NCBI RefSeq assembly: GCF_028372415.1
Contig: NC_092876.1
Location: 63,950,885 to 64,014,884, forward strand
Reading direction: 5' to 3'
From: Notamacropus eugenii
Lineage: Eukaryota; Chordata; Mammalia; Diprotodontia; Macropodidae
Length of the DNA stretch: 64,000 nucleotides
Shown: piece after piece, positions 40,671 through 51,855 of the stretch
Layout: each line of letters opens with the position of its first letter
Numbering within the stretch: the first letter of the stretch is position 1
Notes under the pieces: generated by a model
Databases searched by the model: none
What the model saw: the letters and a program-made list of their open reading frames with translations, nothing else
Told to the model about the DNA's origin: nothing
Position numbers and translations under genes: made by a program

Positions 40671-41080
40671 TGCATCAGTAGAAGGAGTTTCCTCCTCAGA
40701 AACTATCTCAAAACAATGAAATTCCAGGTCCAATGACAAGTCTGTCCTCTACCCTGTACTATCAGAGGAGTACTGGAAACCAGCTTTTGAGCTGAGTGTT
40801 AAATTTTTGTTGTGAGCATTTACGCCTTAGAAATGACGATGTTACAGAACAGGGTTGTTTATTGTTTGTTTGTGTCATTTAGATTTATTGTATCATTCGT
40901 TTCTTGTCTAGATTTAACTTAATCAGGGAGAAAATGTTAATGATATTGACTAAACTTGAAAGCATGACAAGAATACCTTTTTTTTTTTTGAGAGTGCTGG
41001 TGGTGGTTAATCATTCACTTGTGTTATTCTGATATAATGCAGAATTTACAAAAATTTCATTTTAAAAAGAATAAGATAAA
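40671..41080. other. Unassigned AT-rich DNA
   Basis: T run near 40980. No gene or repeat recognised. Confidence 0.3.
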
Positions 41081-41130
41081 GATGAGCTAATATTTGATCT
41101 GAAAGGTCAACAGGGAGCCACTGAAGGAGG

Positions 41131-41175
<45 letters not shown>

Positions 41176-41535
41176 GGGGGGGTGGGGGGGAGAGTCAGAC
41201 CTGCACTTAGGAAGGTGGTTTTGGCAGCTGTGTAGAGGAGAGTGATTAGATAGAAGAGAAACCAATTAGGAGATGGTTGTAAGAACTCAGGCCAGAGGTC
41301 ATGGGGGTCTCATGGACGTGACTATGGAAGTAGAGAGAAGTGGACACGTCCAATAGATGTAGAAGTAGAAGTGATAACATTTGGAAACTGATTGGTTGTG
41401 GGTGAGGGCTGAGGACGAGTCAAAGGTATCAATACCAGGTGGTGAGAAACTGGGTGCCTGGAAGGATGGCTGTATCAGTGGTAGTGCCTGGAAGATGGGT
41501 GGATTTAGGGAGGAAAGCATCATGTGATGAGATCT
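41081..41535 (+). mobile_element. 0.7-kb repeat, middle and 3' part, with (GA)n
   Basis: TATTTGATCTGAAAGGTCAA, CAGGGAGCCACTGAAGGAG, (GA)n 41129-41175, AGTCAGACCTGCACTTAGG, TTGGGGAAACTGATTGG-like middle. Confidence 0.65.
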
Positions 41536-41539
41536 TCCG

Positions 41540-41850
41540 TCGATATCACAGTCCCTCCACGCCTGCTCAGCTTGTATGACTCACCGTCCCAGCCCAAATG
41601 AAAAGCAGGGGAGGTTGTCATTACTCACCCATCGCTGCCCCTGAGCAAAGAGCCCATCATCCTCTGAGGGACATCTGCCACAGCCACAAAGTGACAGGGG
41701 TGGGGGAGGGTAAAGAGAGGGACTGTAATTGTCCAATGGCATCTGCACAGCTGCTCAGGATATCAGTTAGGTTAGGATAGAGGGGCCCTGAGGGGCCAGG
41801 AATAGAGAGGTTAGAAGTCTGCACAACAGAAACTGGGCAGGGGCAGGAGA
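41540..41850. other. Non-repeat block with AP-1-like motifs
   Basis: TGCTCAGC (about 41563) and ATGACTCA (41576-41583) lie close together in a stretch without recognisable repeats. No gene seen. Confidence 0.25.
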
Positions 41851-41854
41851 ACTT

Positions 41855-42060
41855 CGTACATCTAATGTCAGAATGGAAGGGGACCTTAGAAGATGGAATG
41901 TTAGAGCTTAGAACCTATACTGGCAGAACTGAAATGGACTTTGGAGACCATGGAACCCAATTCCTTCATGGCATAGATGAGGAAACTGAGACCCAAAGAA
42001 AGCAGGTCCCACTGCAAGCAGAGTTGGGGCTAGAACTCAGATCTAACTGCCAGTGTAGAC
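41855..42060 (+). mobile_element. MIR3-like element with 33-bp-type head
   Basis: Head CTAATGTCAGAATGGAAGGG, TTAGAAGATGGAATGTTAGA. Body ATAGATGAGGAAACTGAGAC and AGAGTTGGGGCTAGAACTCA. Confidence 0.7.
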
Positions 42061-42164
42061 AGTAGATTCTGCAGTCAGGGTGAAATGCCCTCAATCAGAG
42101 CCCCACAACTCTCATGGTTTCCAGTTCTTTTGAACTTTTCTGTCTTTAAGGGTGGGTGTCCTCC

Positions 42165-42365
42165 AAGATTCTCAGTCCTCTCTTCTTCTTTCTCCTCCTC
42201 TTTCTCCCTTTCTCTTTCTCTCTCTTCTCCCTTTTCTCTCCTTTGTCTCTGTCTTTCTCTGTTCTTTCTCTCTGTCTCTCACTTTTCTCTCTCTTCTCTC
42301 TGTTGTCTCTCTTCTGTCTGTCTGTCTGTCTCTCTCTCTCTTCATTTTTCTCTCCTCACCCTTAG
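42165..42365 (+). repeat. Polypyrimidine (TCTC/CTTT) tract
   Basis: C/T-rich with TCTCTC and TCTGTCTG runs. Open frames over it are low complexity. Confidence 0.95.
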
Positions 42366-42559
42366 GTATCTCATCTAGTCCCAAGGCTTCATTTATCACT
42401 CCTATGCACATGACTGACAGATCTATATATCTGGCTTCTTTCCTGTGCTCCAGGCCCATGGTTTCCAAACTGTCACATGAACTTTTGCTAATGCCTCAAT
42501 CTCAACGTGTCCAAAACTTAACTCATCAGAAATGTTGGTTTAATTGAAACCAAATTCCC

Positions 42560-42960
42560 TAAAGAAGCTGCCCTTCAGTTCAGAGATACATGGGAAGATT
42601 TCCACAAAGTGATGCAGAGCTAAGAGACTGGAATCAAGAGAACAGTATGTGCCATGGTTACAGTAACCTAAATAAGATAACCCTGAATTTCTGCTCAATT
42701 CCAGTTAATTTCAATGACCAATCATGGTCTCAAAGAAATGAGGAGAAAACACATCTTCCTCCTCTCTGTCTACAGTAGAGATGGGAGGTTAAGGCTGTGG
42801 GTGTGGAACATAGTACATATCATCAATTTTGGTCACTTTACTGGTTATTTTTTTTCTCAAATTTTGTTGCCAACAGGATTCAATTGGAGGTTATATACTG
42901 AGAAATTATTCTGATTTTTTTAAAAAAACTAAATATAATCTGGTTTTAAAATAAGTAATT
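42560..42960 (+). mobile_element. L1 LINE 3' end
   Basis: AAGTGATGCAGAGCTAAGAG, TTTCAATGACCAATCATGG, GGTTATTTTTTTTCTC, TAAAATAAGTAATTTTAA end. Confidence 0.65.
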
Positions 42961-43059
42961 TTAATATCTTTTGTGTTTATATGATCTACTTTTACTAATG
43001 GATAAGACCTATCATCCCTTGGAATGCAGACCCGAATACCAATATATCAAGGAAGTCTG

Positions 43060-43230
43060 ACATTTATTCAGGGTACCACATCCATTGTCCTCCCACTCTG
43101 CGAGGAAGCTGGGGGAGGTGCTGTCTCATTCCCCTCTTTGGGGGCCAAACTTGGTCATTATAATTGCATAGCACTCCCTTTTGGTTATCTTGTTTTCCTT
43201 TTGGTTCTGCTCCCAATATTTTAGGAAAGA
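43060..43230 (-). mobile_element. Possible L1 fragment
   Basis: TTGGTCATTATAATTGCATA and TTTTCCTTTTGGTTCTGCTC resemble reverse L1 3' sequence. Weak. Confidence 0.35.
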
Positions 43231-43294
43231 TAATGATACACTGAAAATTATTCAGAAGAAGTCTTTCTCCCTCCCTTTTATTTCTTTCTCCCAC

Positions 43295-43610
43295 TTTTTT
43301 TCTAGACTGAGTTGTCCTAACTTGCCAAGGCTGGAAATGCAGTAGCCACTCTCTGTCTTTTACCTATTTTTACATCCCCTGAGCTTAGCACAGCGCCCAG
43401 CACAAAGTAGATGATTAATAACCTGGGTGGATTTGCCCCTCCTTGGGTATGGGGGGTGGCCTCCTGCTCCAGGAAGCTCACGATACTGACGCCAGTCTTA
43501 GTGTGGACACCCAATCAATTTCATTTTTCTTATAGCTCAGAACTCCTGAGCTCAAGAGATCCATCAGCCCCAGCCTCCTCAACAATAGGGACCAACCACA
43601 ATGTCCTGCC
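43295..43610 (-). pseudogene. 7SL (SRP) RNA retropseudogene, nearly full length
   Basis: Read on the + strand, its reverse complement runs GCCAAGGCTGGAAATGCAGT (43324), CCTGGGTGG and TTGCCCCTCCTT (43422-43444), TCTTAGTGTGGACACCCAAT (43496-43515) and AACTCCTGAGCTCAAGAG (43541-43558). These match 7SL from its 3' Alu-domain strand through the S domain to the 5' Alu domain. A T run at 43295-43302 is the copied poly(A) tail. About 60 nt with an L2-tail look (43359-43420) interrupt it. It is diverged, so a dead copy. Confidence 0.75.
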
Positions 43611-43615
43611 AAGAG

Positions 43616-43819
43616 CAAGGGTTCTCATTAATCTTTTTGTGTGTCTTGGACTCCTTTGGCAGGAAGCCTATAGACCCCTTCTCAGCATGTTTTTAAATGT
43701 ATAAAATAAAATCCATAGAATTACAAAGGAAATTGAGTATTCTTTAAAAATTCACAGACACCTCTGCAATCTATCAATAGATCTTTTAGGGGTCCATGGA
43801 CCCCAGGATAAGAACTTTG
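43616..43819. mobile_element. hAT-type element, second family
   Basis: CAAGGGTTCTCATTAATC left end, AGGAAGCCTATAGACCCCTT inside, GGGGTCCATGGACCCCAGG and AAGAACTTTG right end. Related in reverse to 59745-59935. Confidence 0.6.
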
Positions 43820-43879
43820 GTCCAAAGTAAGATGATCACAGAAGTGAAGAGACTGAAGACTAGGATGTTTAGGTAGAGA

Positions 43880-45040
43880 GAACAGGGCTCTTTTATTGTT
43901 TTCCTCAATTACATGTAGAGAAACATTTTTAACATTTGTTTTTTTAAAATTTTGAGTTGCAAATTTTCTTCCTCTCCCCACCCTCCCTGAGAAGGTAAGC
44001 AATTTGATATAGATTATACATGTGCCACCGTGTAAAACATTTCCCTATGTAAAACATTTCCTTGTCAGCCATGTTGCAAAAGAAAATGCAGACCAAAGAA
44101 GAAATAAATAAATTACAAGAATAATAAAATTTTAAAAAGTAGTCTTCCATCTGCATTCAGTCACTATCACTTCTTTCTCTGGGGATTGGTAGCATTTTTT
44201 CATCACAAGTTCTTTAAAATTGTCTTGGATCATTGTATTGCTGAGAACAGCTAAGCCATTCGCAGTTGACCATTGTACAATATTACCATTATTGCACACG
44301 GTGTTCTCCTGGTTCTGCTCACTTCATTTTGCATTAGTTCATGTAAGTCTCCAGTTTTTCCAAAAGCATTCTGTTTGTCATTTCTTACAACACAATAATA
44401 ATTCATCACTATACCACAACTTGTGTAGCCATTTCCCAGTTGATGGCCATCTTCTCAATTTCCAATTCTTTGCCACTACAAAAAGAATTGTTATAAGTAT
44501 TTTTGTACCTAGAGGTCCTTTTCTTTTTTTCTTTTTAGAAGATAGACTTGGTTTCATAGCCTTTTGGGCATAGTTCCAAAGTGCTCTCCAGAATGGTTGG
44601 ATCAGTTCAAAACTCTACCAACAGTGCATTAGTGTCCTGATTTTTTCACATTCCCTTCAACATTTGTCATTTTCCTTTTCTGTCATATTAATCAATAGGT
44701 GTGAGGTGGTACCTCAGAGTTGTCTTAATTTGCATTTCTCTAATTAATAGTGATTTAGAACATTTTTTCATGTGACTATAGTTTGATTTTCTTCTTCTGA
44801 AAACTACCTGCTCACATCCTTTAGCCATTTATCAATTTGGAATGAATTATTTTTTATAAATTTGGCTCAGTTCTCTCTATATTTGAGAAATGAGGCCTTT
44901 ATCAGAGAAATTTGCTGTAAAAAAAAAAAATTTCCCCATTTCCTGCTTCCCTTCTAATCTTGGCTGCATTGGTTTTGTTTGTGCAAAACCCTTTTTAATT
45001 TGATGTAATCAAAATAAAGCTCTCTATCTCTTATGTGGTC
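43880..45040 (-). mobile_element. L1 LINE 3' end, longest copy
   Basis: Reads as the reverse of L1 ORF2 C-terminus plus 3' UTR: AGGTGGTACCTCAGAGTTG, TTTGCATTTCTCTAATTAAT, CCAGAATGGTTGGATCAG, GAGAAATGAGGCCTTTATCA. About 1.15 kb, 5'-truncated. Confidence 0.8.
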
Positions 45041-45044
45041 ATAA

Positions 45045-45340
45045 ATTCTTCAACAGGGCTCTTTCTAACACGCTATTCTGTGCAAGAGAGATTAGATTAT
45101 TTCTGCTTGGCCTTGTAGAGCAGAACTAGGAGAACTGGGTGGAGAAAGTTGCTAGAAAGCCAGTTTTTTGCTTGCTATAAAGGAGGAAATTTACCAGTGG
45201 AGCCGGGTCCTCAAGAAGAAGCTGGACAACCATTTGTCAGGAAGATTTTAGAATGTTTTATTCTTGTGCATGTTGATATGGAACCAGCTGACCTCTGAGG
45301 TCCCTTAAATCTCAGGCATCTGGTGAATGTGTGCTGGTAA
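45045..45340 (+). mobile_element. L3/CR1-type LINE 3' end
   Basis: GATTATTTCTGCTTGGCCTT, AGCAGAACTAGGAG, GAAGCTGGACAACCATTTGTC, CTGACCTCTGAGGTCCC. Confidence 0.7.
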
Positions 45341-45915
45341 GAAAGATTCCTAGGAGATATCAATCCAACTGAGGCTCTTGGATTCTTTGTTTCCTTCATT
45401 CTCTTCCAAACAAATGGTTTAAAATAAATGATTTCTAAGGTCCCTTCTAGCCTAGCCCATTGGGTATTCCCCAGATTTAACGTTCTGTTTCCCTTTGCCA
45501 TGCACAAACTGTTCCTTCTGCCTTTTTTTTTACTCTCTCTCTCTTAGAATCCTTAACTTCTTCCAGGGTTTTTCTCTCTTTCTCTCTCAAGTGACTTCCC
45601 CAGGGTCACACAGCTAGTAAGGATCTGAGGTCATATTTGAACTCAGGTCCTTTTGACTGCAGGGCTGATTCTACACCACTTAACTGCCTCTTCAGGGTTT
45701 CTTTTGATCTCCTCAAAGAATCCTTCTAATTGCCAGCATTCTCTCCTTCTTCAAATTATCTTGCCTTTATGCATCTGTGTAAATAGGTATACTCTTGGTT
45801 GAATATAAGCTCTGTGAAGGCAGCGATTGGTTTTCCTCTGGTCTTTGTATCCCTAGTTTCCCTTATGGTACCTTGCACATAGTAGGTGCTTAATAAATGC
45901 TTATTAAATTGAATT
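45341..45915. mobile_element. MIR scrap, reverse SINE and L2 3' end
   Basis: SINE 45588-45693 on the minus strand (CCCCAGGGTCACACAGCTAG). L2 3' end 45770-45912 (ACATAGTAGGTGCTTAATAA). Confidence 0.65.
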
Positions 45916-45937
45916 CCATGGTTCGATGATTTTGTAG

Positions 45938-46200
45938 AGGTCCTTGGATGTAGAATTTGAAAACCTGGATTCAAGTCTCACAGCCATTGATATGGTGCTT
46001 GGTGACCCAAGACAAATCACTTCAACTCTCTGGACCTCAGTTTCCTCATCTGTAAAATGTGTGTATGTGTGGGAATCAGATGGCCTCTGGAGTTTTTCTC
46101 GCTGTAAATCTACCATGCAGGTCATTTCTAATTTTAGTTTCCTCACCAGAAAACAAAAAGAGGTTGGATGGGAAACGCTGTGCAGGTCCCTTTCCACTTC
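45938..46200 (+). mobile_element. MIR-type SINE(s)
   Basis: GAAAACCTGGATTCAAGTCT, GGACCTCAGTTTCCTCATCT, and a second tail TTAGTTTCCTCACCAGAAAA. Confidence 0.7.
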
Positions 46201-46520
46201 AACAGTGTAGAGAGGCCTATTGGCTACACTAGTCTGGCCTTTGATTCATCTGGGCTCCTTAACTACTTCAGTCCTGGTTTTCAGTCCTGGTTTTTCTCTC
46301 CAGTGCCTGACTCTTCCCTTCCCCCTACACACCTGGGTACAACTCGTCTTTCATCCATTGTCAGTGTTTCCGGCCCATCAATCTCCAGGCGGCTGGAGGG
46401 GCCGTTATGATTTACATATATAAACAGGCATTTACATTGAACACGAGAGGGTGGGGGTGGGGAGCTGGAGAGGATGCAGATGCTTTGGGGAGGGATTGGG
46501 GATTATAATACTAGGAGCTT
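46200..46520. other. Non-repeat block, possible conserved element
   Basis: GC-rich sequence with GGGGCCGTTATGATTTAC near 46397 passing into AT-rich TTACATATATAAACAGG, then a G-rich run near 46450. No repeat or gene recognised. Confidence 0.25.
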
Positions 46521-46529
46521 GCATTCCTA

Positions 46530-46870
46530 GAGCAAAACCAAAGGGTCTTCTTACTGTCTTTATGTCCCATTTTTCAGATGAGGAAATTAAGGCTCACTCA
46601 CTTAACGCCGCAGAACTAGTAAGTACTCAAATCAGTTCTTCTGACTCCTAGGATTTGAAGTTAGAGACAACCTCCTCATTTTGTAGATGAGGAAACTGAG
46701 GTCCAAAGGAGTGAAGAACTTCCCAAGTGTTGAACTGGTAGTAAGAAGCCATCAGGATTTGGACCCACATTTTCTGGTTCTAGATCTGATGGTTTTACCA
46801 ACCCCCCAAGCTATCTTTCTAGTCAGTCAGTCGGTGAACATCTATTACACACCTACTAAGTATTCACTAC
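46530..46870. mobile_element. Two MIR3-like elements and an L2/MIR head
   Basis: TTTTTCAGATGAGGAAATTA and TTTGTAGATGAGGAAACTGA. Then TATTACACACCTACTAAGT. Confidence 0.6.
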
Positions 46871-46884
46871 AAAAAAAAAAGGCC

Positions 46885-47250
46885 CAGGAAAAAAGAGGAC
46901 CAATTGAGAAAACTGGGAATGTTTTAGCCTGCAGAAGAGAAGACTTAGTGGGACAAGATCACCAGCCCTTCGATATGAGAACATAGAATAAGGAGATTAG
47001 AGGTTAGACTTCTTAGAACTAGGACTAATGGGTGAAAATGTTAAGGATGTAGATTTCAGCTCAAAATAAGGAAAAGCTTCCTAATGGTGGAAGATATCCA
47101 ACAATGGAACAGCCAGACACCCAAGGTTTTAAGTTCCTCATCATTGCGTTTAAGGAGAGGTTGATGGCCACTTGTTAGTAATATCATATCCACTGGACTC
47201 AATGACTACTAACCATCTTCTAAGGCTAGAATTCTAGGATTCTAAGGTAA
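46885..47250 (+). mobile_element. L3/CR1-type LINE 3' end
   Basis: GCAGAAGAGAAGACTTAGTG, CTTAGAACTAGGACTAATGG, TCAGCTCAAAATAAGGAAAA, GGTTGATGGCCACTTGTTAG, ending GATTCTAAGG. Confidence 0.8.
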
Positions 47251-47279
47251 TTCCAAAGATGTTTTAAAATCGGGAATGA

Positions 47280-48035
47280 ATGAGCAAAGCCTTATCTGCT
47301 TACTGTATACCAAGCACCAGACAGTTCCTGCTCTCAAGGAGGGAAATATAATAATGAAGCCAACACATATGAAAGTCAGTTAATAAGCATTTATTAAGTT
47401 CCTACTATATGCCAGGCACTGTGTTAAGCTCTATAAATAAAAAATGAGGTAAAAGATAATTTCTGCTCTCAAGGAACTCAGTCTAATGGGAGAGACAATA
47501 AGCAAATGATTGTATTTAAAAAATTATATACAGGATAAATAGGAAATGATTATCAGAGAGAAGGCACTGGAATTAAGAGGGGCAGGTGAAGGTTTCTTGT
47601 AGGAGATGGGATTTTATCTAGGCCTTGAAGGCAGTCAGGGATACCTGAGGCAGAAAGGAGGTGGGAGAGCATTCCAGATATGGGGGACAGAGAAAATTCT
47701 GAAGCTAAGAGACAGAGGGTCTTGTTTAAGGAATAGCCAGGAGGGACCTCATTATATGAGGTTTTTACTTGGGGAATCAAGGAAGACTACATGGGGAAGG
47801 TAATGCTTTAGTTGTGTTTTAAAATATGGATAGGAATTCAAATGGTGAAGAAGACGAGGGAGGGAATTTTAGGCATGAGCCATGTCACAAAGGCTGAAGA
47901 GCAAGGGGCAAGTTCAGAGATAAAGGAACCATCGTGTTTAGATTGTATTATCGAGTGTAATCCTGGGAATATTATAAGAAACTGAAAGATTGCAAGGGTA
48001 GCATGACAGAGTGAAGAGTTTGAACTTCATCTTGT
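47280..48035 (+). mobile_element. 0.7-kb repeat (a short and a long copy)
   Basis: CCTACTATATGCCAGGCACT, CTCAGTCTAATGGGAGAGAC, GGTTTCTTGTAGGAGATGGG, CATGACAGAGTGAAGAG. Confidence 0.6.
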
Positions 48036-48039
48036 AATA

Positions 48040-48423
48040 ATAAATCACATTTCTGTAATGCTTCAAGGTTGGCGAAGCACTTCTCAGTCTTATCCAGGAA
48101 GATATAGAGGAGTAGAGAGATTATGACTTGCCCAGGATCCAAGGACTAGAAGGGGAAGGTGAGGGAATAAGCATTTATGTTGCATCTACTGCATGCGAGG
48201 TGCTGTGCTGAACACTTTATAAACGTTGTCTTATTTGATCATCACAACAACCCTGGGAAGTAAGTGCTGTTATTATCCCTATTTTACAGTTGAGGAAACT
48301 GAGGCAATAGGTTAAGTAACTTGCTCAGATACACAGCTAGTAAGTGTCTGAGGCTGGATTTGAACTCAGACCTTCTAGACATCAGGACCGCTGTTCTATG
48401 CACTGTGCCACCTAGCTGCTCCT
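48040..48423 (-). mobile_element. MIR-type SINE, full length, plus a fragment
   Basis: TTATCCCTATTTTACAGTTG, AGGAAACTGAGGCAATAGG, ACACAGCTAGTAAGTGTCTG, CACTGTGCCACCTAGCTGC. Confidence 0.8.
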
Positions 48424-48424
48424 A

Positions 48425-48826
48425 TCAGTCTAGTTACTCAGTCACATAAGAAAATGAAGTTAGTTTGGCATGGTTTGTTCCTGATAAAGCCATCTTTGTG
48501 ATTACTGGTTTTCTTTCGTACTATTCATAAACCATCCTTTGAATAATGCATTTTAGATTTTTGCCAGGAAGTAAAGTCAATTTCATTGTCCTATAGCGTG
48601 TAGTCTGCAAATTCTGACCTCTTTCCTTTTTTTGAAAATTGGACAATATGTTCCCTTCTTTAGTCTTGTGGCACCTCTCCCAAATTCCACCATCTTTTAA
48701 AGATGAGCTGCTGACAGTAGCTTGGCAATTCAGTACTTTTAATTCCTTGGGATGTAGCTATTCTGGGTCTAATGACCTGAACCCATTAAGAACCACTGGG
48801 TGCTTACGTTACCAATTAGCTCACCT
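48425..48826 (-). mobile_element. Old LINE fragment (CR1/RTE-like)
   Basis: TTAGTCTTGTGGCACCTCTC, AAAGATGAGCTGCTGACAGT, TTCCTTGGGATGTAGCTATT are found in an old vertebrate LINE. The family is not certain. Confidence 0.4.
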
Positions 48827-48827
48827 G

Positions 48828-49070
48828 AGATAGCTAGATGGTGCAGTGGGCCTAGAATCAGGAAGACCTGAGTTTGAATCCAATTTCAAACACTTCTTGG
48901 CTGTGTGGCCCTGGGCAAGTCACTTAACCCTGCTTGCTTGCCTCAGTTTCCTCATCTATAAAATGAGCTGGAGAAGGGAATGACTAACTGCTCCAGTACC
49001 TTTGCCAAGAAAACCCCAAATGGTATCAAGAAGAATCTGACATGACCAAATATGACTGAACAACAATAAC
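48828..49070 (+). mobile_element. MAR1-like RTE-tailed SINE, full length
   Basis: AGATAGCTAGATGGTGCAGT, GACCTGAGTTTGAATCC, GAGCTGGAGAAGGGAATGAC, tail GACTGAACAACAATAAC. Confidence 0.85.
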
Positions 49071-49346
49071 TATAGCGCCCAACTCAGAGGATTGTTGTAT
49101 CTCTTGAGACAGTAATTGCAAAATGCTTAGTGCAGTGCCTGGCGCATAGTAGGAGCTTGTTTCCTTCCTCACTCACCAGTTAGCCATTCATCCCTCCCAC
49201 TCTATTCCCCTTGACTGAGAAAAAAGAAGCAAGATAAGAGTTTTGTCTTCTCCCCATTGTCCATTATCATCATTATATCTACCCAGAATGGTGGTCTCCT
49301 ATCTTCTTTGATCTGCTTCTAGCTCTCAATATCAATATCTCCATTT
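49071..49346. other. MIR tail then unassigned
   Basis: 49075-49160 MIR tail (AGTGCAGTGCCTGGCGCATA). The rest is not recognised. Confidence 0.45.
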
Positions 49347-49545
49347 GGCTGAGTGTGGCGATGCATGTCTGGGATCCCTGCTCCTGGGGAGGCAGAGGCT
49401 GGGGGAATCACTTGAGATCTGGAGTATACTACACTGATCTAAGTCTGAATCCAATATGGCAAGGGGTGTGGAGAAGGGGACCAGCCTGTCTAAAAAAAAG
49501 TCAGACCAGCACAGAGCAGGTCAAAGTTCCCACAATGATCAGTAA
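49347..49545 (+). pseudogene. 7SL (SRP) RNA pseudogene, 3'-truncated
   Basis: It starts GGCTGAGTGTGGCGATGCAT, the counterpart of the GCCGGGCGCGGTGGCGCGTG start of 7SL, then GAGGCAGAGGCTGGGGG and ATCACTTGAG. It then passes into the S domain with CCAATATGGC, GGGGACCAGCCTG, AGAGCAGGTCAAAGTTCCC and ATGATCAGTAA. It therefore extends beyond the part shared with Alu/B1. The 3' Alu-domain strand is missing and a MIR-like sequence follows directly. Confidence 0.8.
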
Positions 49546-49549
49546 TTTT

Positions 49550-50002
49550 ACCTTTACTTACTTTATTAAATACTTACTAAGTGCAGGGCACTGTGCCAAG
49601 AGCTAGGAACATAAATGCAAAGACAAAAGACAGTCTTTGCTGTTGAGGATCTTACATTTTAATGGGGGGAAGATGGCACATGAAAGGCAGCTGAGAAGGG
49701 AAGGAGGAGAAGGAGGAGATACCTTCTAAGGGTCTAGAAAGTCAGAAGTACTTCTAGAAGGAGAGTGAAAGTTGGTTGACCTGAACTCCTGCCTAATATG
49801 GAGATCCTGGGAGGAACTTACCAATGGGAGAAGGATGTCAGTATGGCAGAGGGATGTTCCAGGGTGAAGAAGCTGCAGGAGAAGATGAATTTCCCAGAAC
49901 AAGAGGGCTGCTGAAGTGTGGTGCCAAAGACCAGAAGACCAGAAGCAGAGCCTGAAGAGGGATGACATCAGCATTGAGATATGGTCTGTGAATAGTGGCT
50001 GC
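49550..50002 (+). mobile_element. 0.7-kb repeat head, then unassigned DNA
   Basis: AAATACTTACTAAGTGCAGG, TTGAGGATCTTACATTTTAA. 49700-50000 purine-rich, unassigned. Confidence 0.45.
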
Positions 50003-50235
50003 ACTTGATGGAGCAGTGGATAGATTGCTGGGCCCCAGTTCAAATCCAGCCTCAGATACTTACTAGTGGTGTGACCCTGGGCAAGTCACTTAACCTCAGT
50101 TTCCTCATGTGAATAATAATAGCACCTACCTCCCCGGGTTACTGTGAGGTTCAAAGGAAATAATAATCATAAAGCACTTAGCACAGTACCTGTCACACAG
50201 TAGGTGCTATATAAATGTTAGCTATCATATATATT
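50003..50235 (+). mobile_element. tRNA-derived SINE with MIR-like 3' end
   Basis: GGAGCAGTGGATAGATTGCT, GTGTGACCCTGGGCAAGTCA, ACACAGTAGGTGCTATATAA. Confidence 0.8.
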
Positions 50236-50939
50236 ATATATGTATTTTCTAAAGTGCTACATAAATGTTAGCTATTATTGTTCTAACCTGGGAGACTTTG
50301 TTAAAAAAGAAATCCTCCTTTACTATCCTTAGTCTTTCTAGTCAACCTCAGGTCACTTTGAACTTTAGTGCTCCTGATATTATTTCTGCAGAACTATACC
50401 ACTCTTTCATATTCATCCTTAGTCACCCATCCTTGTTTCTGTCTTTTATATATAGCTTGCTATAACCTGAGTTGGTTGAAGAGTTCCCTGTGCATCCACA
50501 TTGATTCCTCTATACAACTTCCCCTTTCCTTTCTTAACTGGAATTCTTTCTCTTTGCCTCACTAGGACAGTGCCCTGCATATACTTTAATATTTTGATGG
50601 ATCTGTGATCTCACTACTGTGGGTACTCCCTCTATGCATGCAGGTAGCAGTCCTTGCAGTGCAAATTTCTTCCATGTCCTTCCTTAAATCTATTACAATT
50701 TACTACATATGTATGTGTGTATATATATATATATATACACACATACATGTATATAGTATGCATATGTATACATACATGCATGTATATATGGGTGTATGTA
50801 CATACAGCAACAGTTACTGTTGCTGTTTCCCTCCCAGACTAATGTCTTTCTTTTCTTTGCCTCATTAAAGGGACCATGACCTGATTACTTCTTAAACAGG
50901 CCTTTTCAATGAATGGGTGTTTCCTTACCCTAAGTACCT
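50236..50939. other. Unassigned with TATA/CATA microsatellite
   Basis: Microsatellite at 50710-50805. The remainder is pyrimidine-rich and unassigned (possibly LINE-derived). Confidence 0.4.
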
Positions 50940-51125
50940 GCAGAAACCTTGGCCCAAGGTCTCCCAGTGCATCCTGGGTCACCTCTAGTCATCCTGATGA
51001 CAAAGTCAAGTGCAAGTCATGTCATCATTTTTCTGATGGCATGGTTTTCTTCAGCAATGAAGGATGAACACAAGGTACATACACACACACACACACATAT
51101 ATACACATATACACACATACGTAGT
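50940..51125 (+). mobile_element. MAR1-like composite SINE fragment and (CA)n
   Basis: CATCCTGGGTCACCTCTAGT, CAAAGTCAAGTGCAAGTCAT, GCAATGAAGGATGAACACAA, then (CA)n/(TA)n 51077-51122. Confidence 0.7.
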
Positions 51126-51855
51126 TACATCCACAGAGGGTACGCTTTGGGTTGTCCATCCAACTTACATCTCCTATTCTGGACTTAAGACTTCCTTCAT
51201 ATTGTTTTTTACCCCACATGGATATTTGGACCAAATTCTTCTGAGCTGTCATGGATCTCATTCAGAACCTCCGTTTGGGGGTTTGACCCAAGGAGCACAG
51301 TGTCAGTTACAAACAGTCCCTCACTACCTCATGTGAATCCTCTTTTTCAGTCCCTGCACTGTGTCTCCTCCATGACAATAGTAAACACCTCTGTGGACCA
51401 TGTATTGCCCTGCTGTGTTGTCTTGCTTGCTTGACACAAGAGAAGGTCCTCTTTGGTGACAACTTTGTTACAGTTTTCAAGGAGTCTGCGATGATCTTGG
51501 CATATGCAGCACTTTGCCAGAGGAGAGCATTTGAGGCAGCATTTGGCTCTAATAGAAGAGCTGTTGGCTATTTTTTAAATAGCCAAAAAACACAATGGTG
51601 TCTTGTACTCTCTACATTTCCCAGGCAATTGCACACTTGCAAAGATCGAGTTTGCAGTAAAAGATCATTTGTGAAAACCTGCCTGATTGCTTCTTCAAAG
51701 GTACCCTTGATGATTATTTTCATCAAATTTTTGCAGATATTAGAAAATAGGCTTATATGTCAGTAGTTAGGGATGTTCTCTTAGTTTTGCTTGTTTTGCC
51801 TAATTGTAAGGTCCAACACTTTTTTCGCTATGCCTTTGGAATCCTCTCCTTTTTT
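51126..51855 (-). mobile_element. RTE-type LINE, left part
   Basis: Parallels 62480-63180 in order: a CACTGTGTCTCCTCCATGAC block, GGAGAGCATTTGAGGCAGCA, GAAAACCTGCCTGATTGC and a GCCTTTGGAATCCTCTCC end. Confidence 0.55.

Noticed and set aside
43535-43610. Alu-like reverse sequence
   Set aside because: As an Alu/SINE call: homology continues through the 7SL S domain, so it is a 7SL pseudogene, not an Alu-type SINE.
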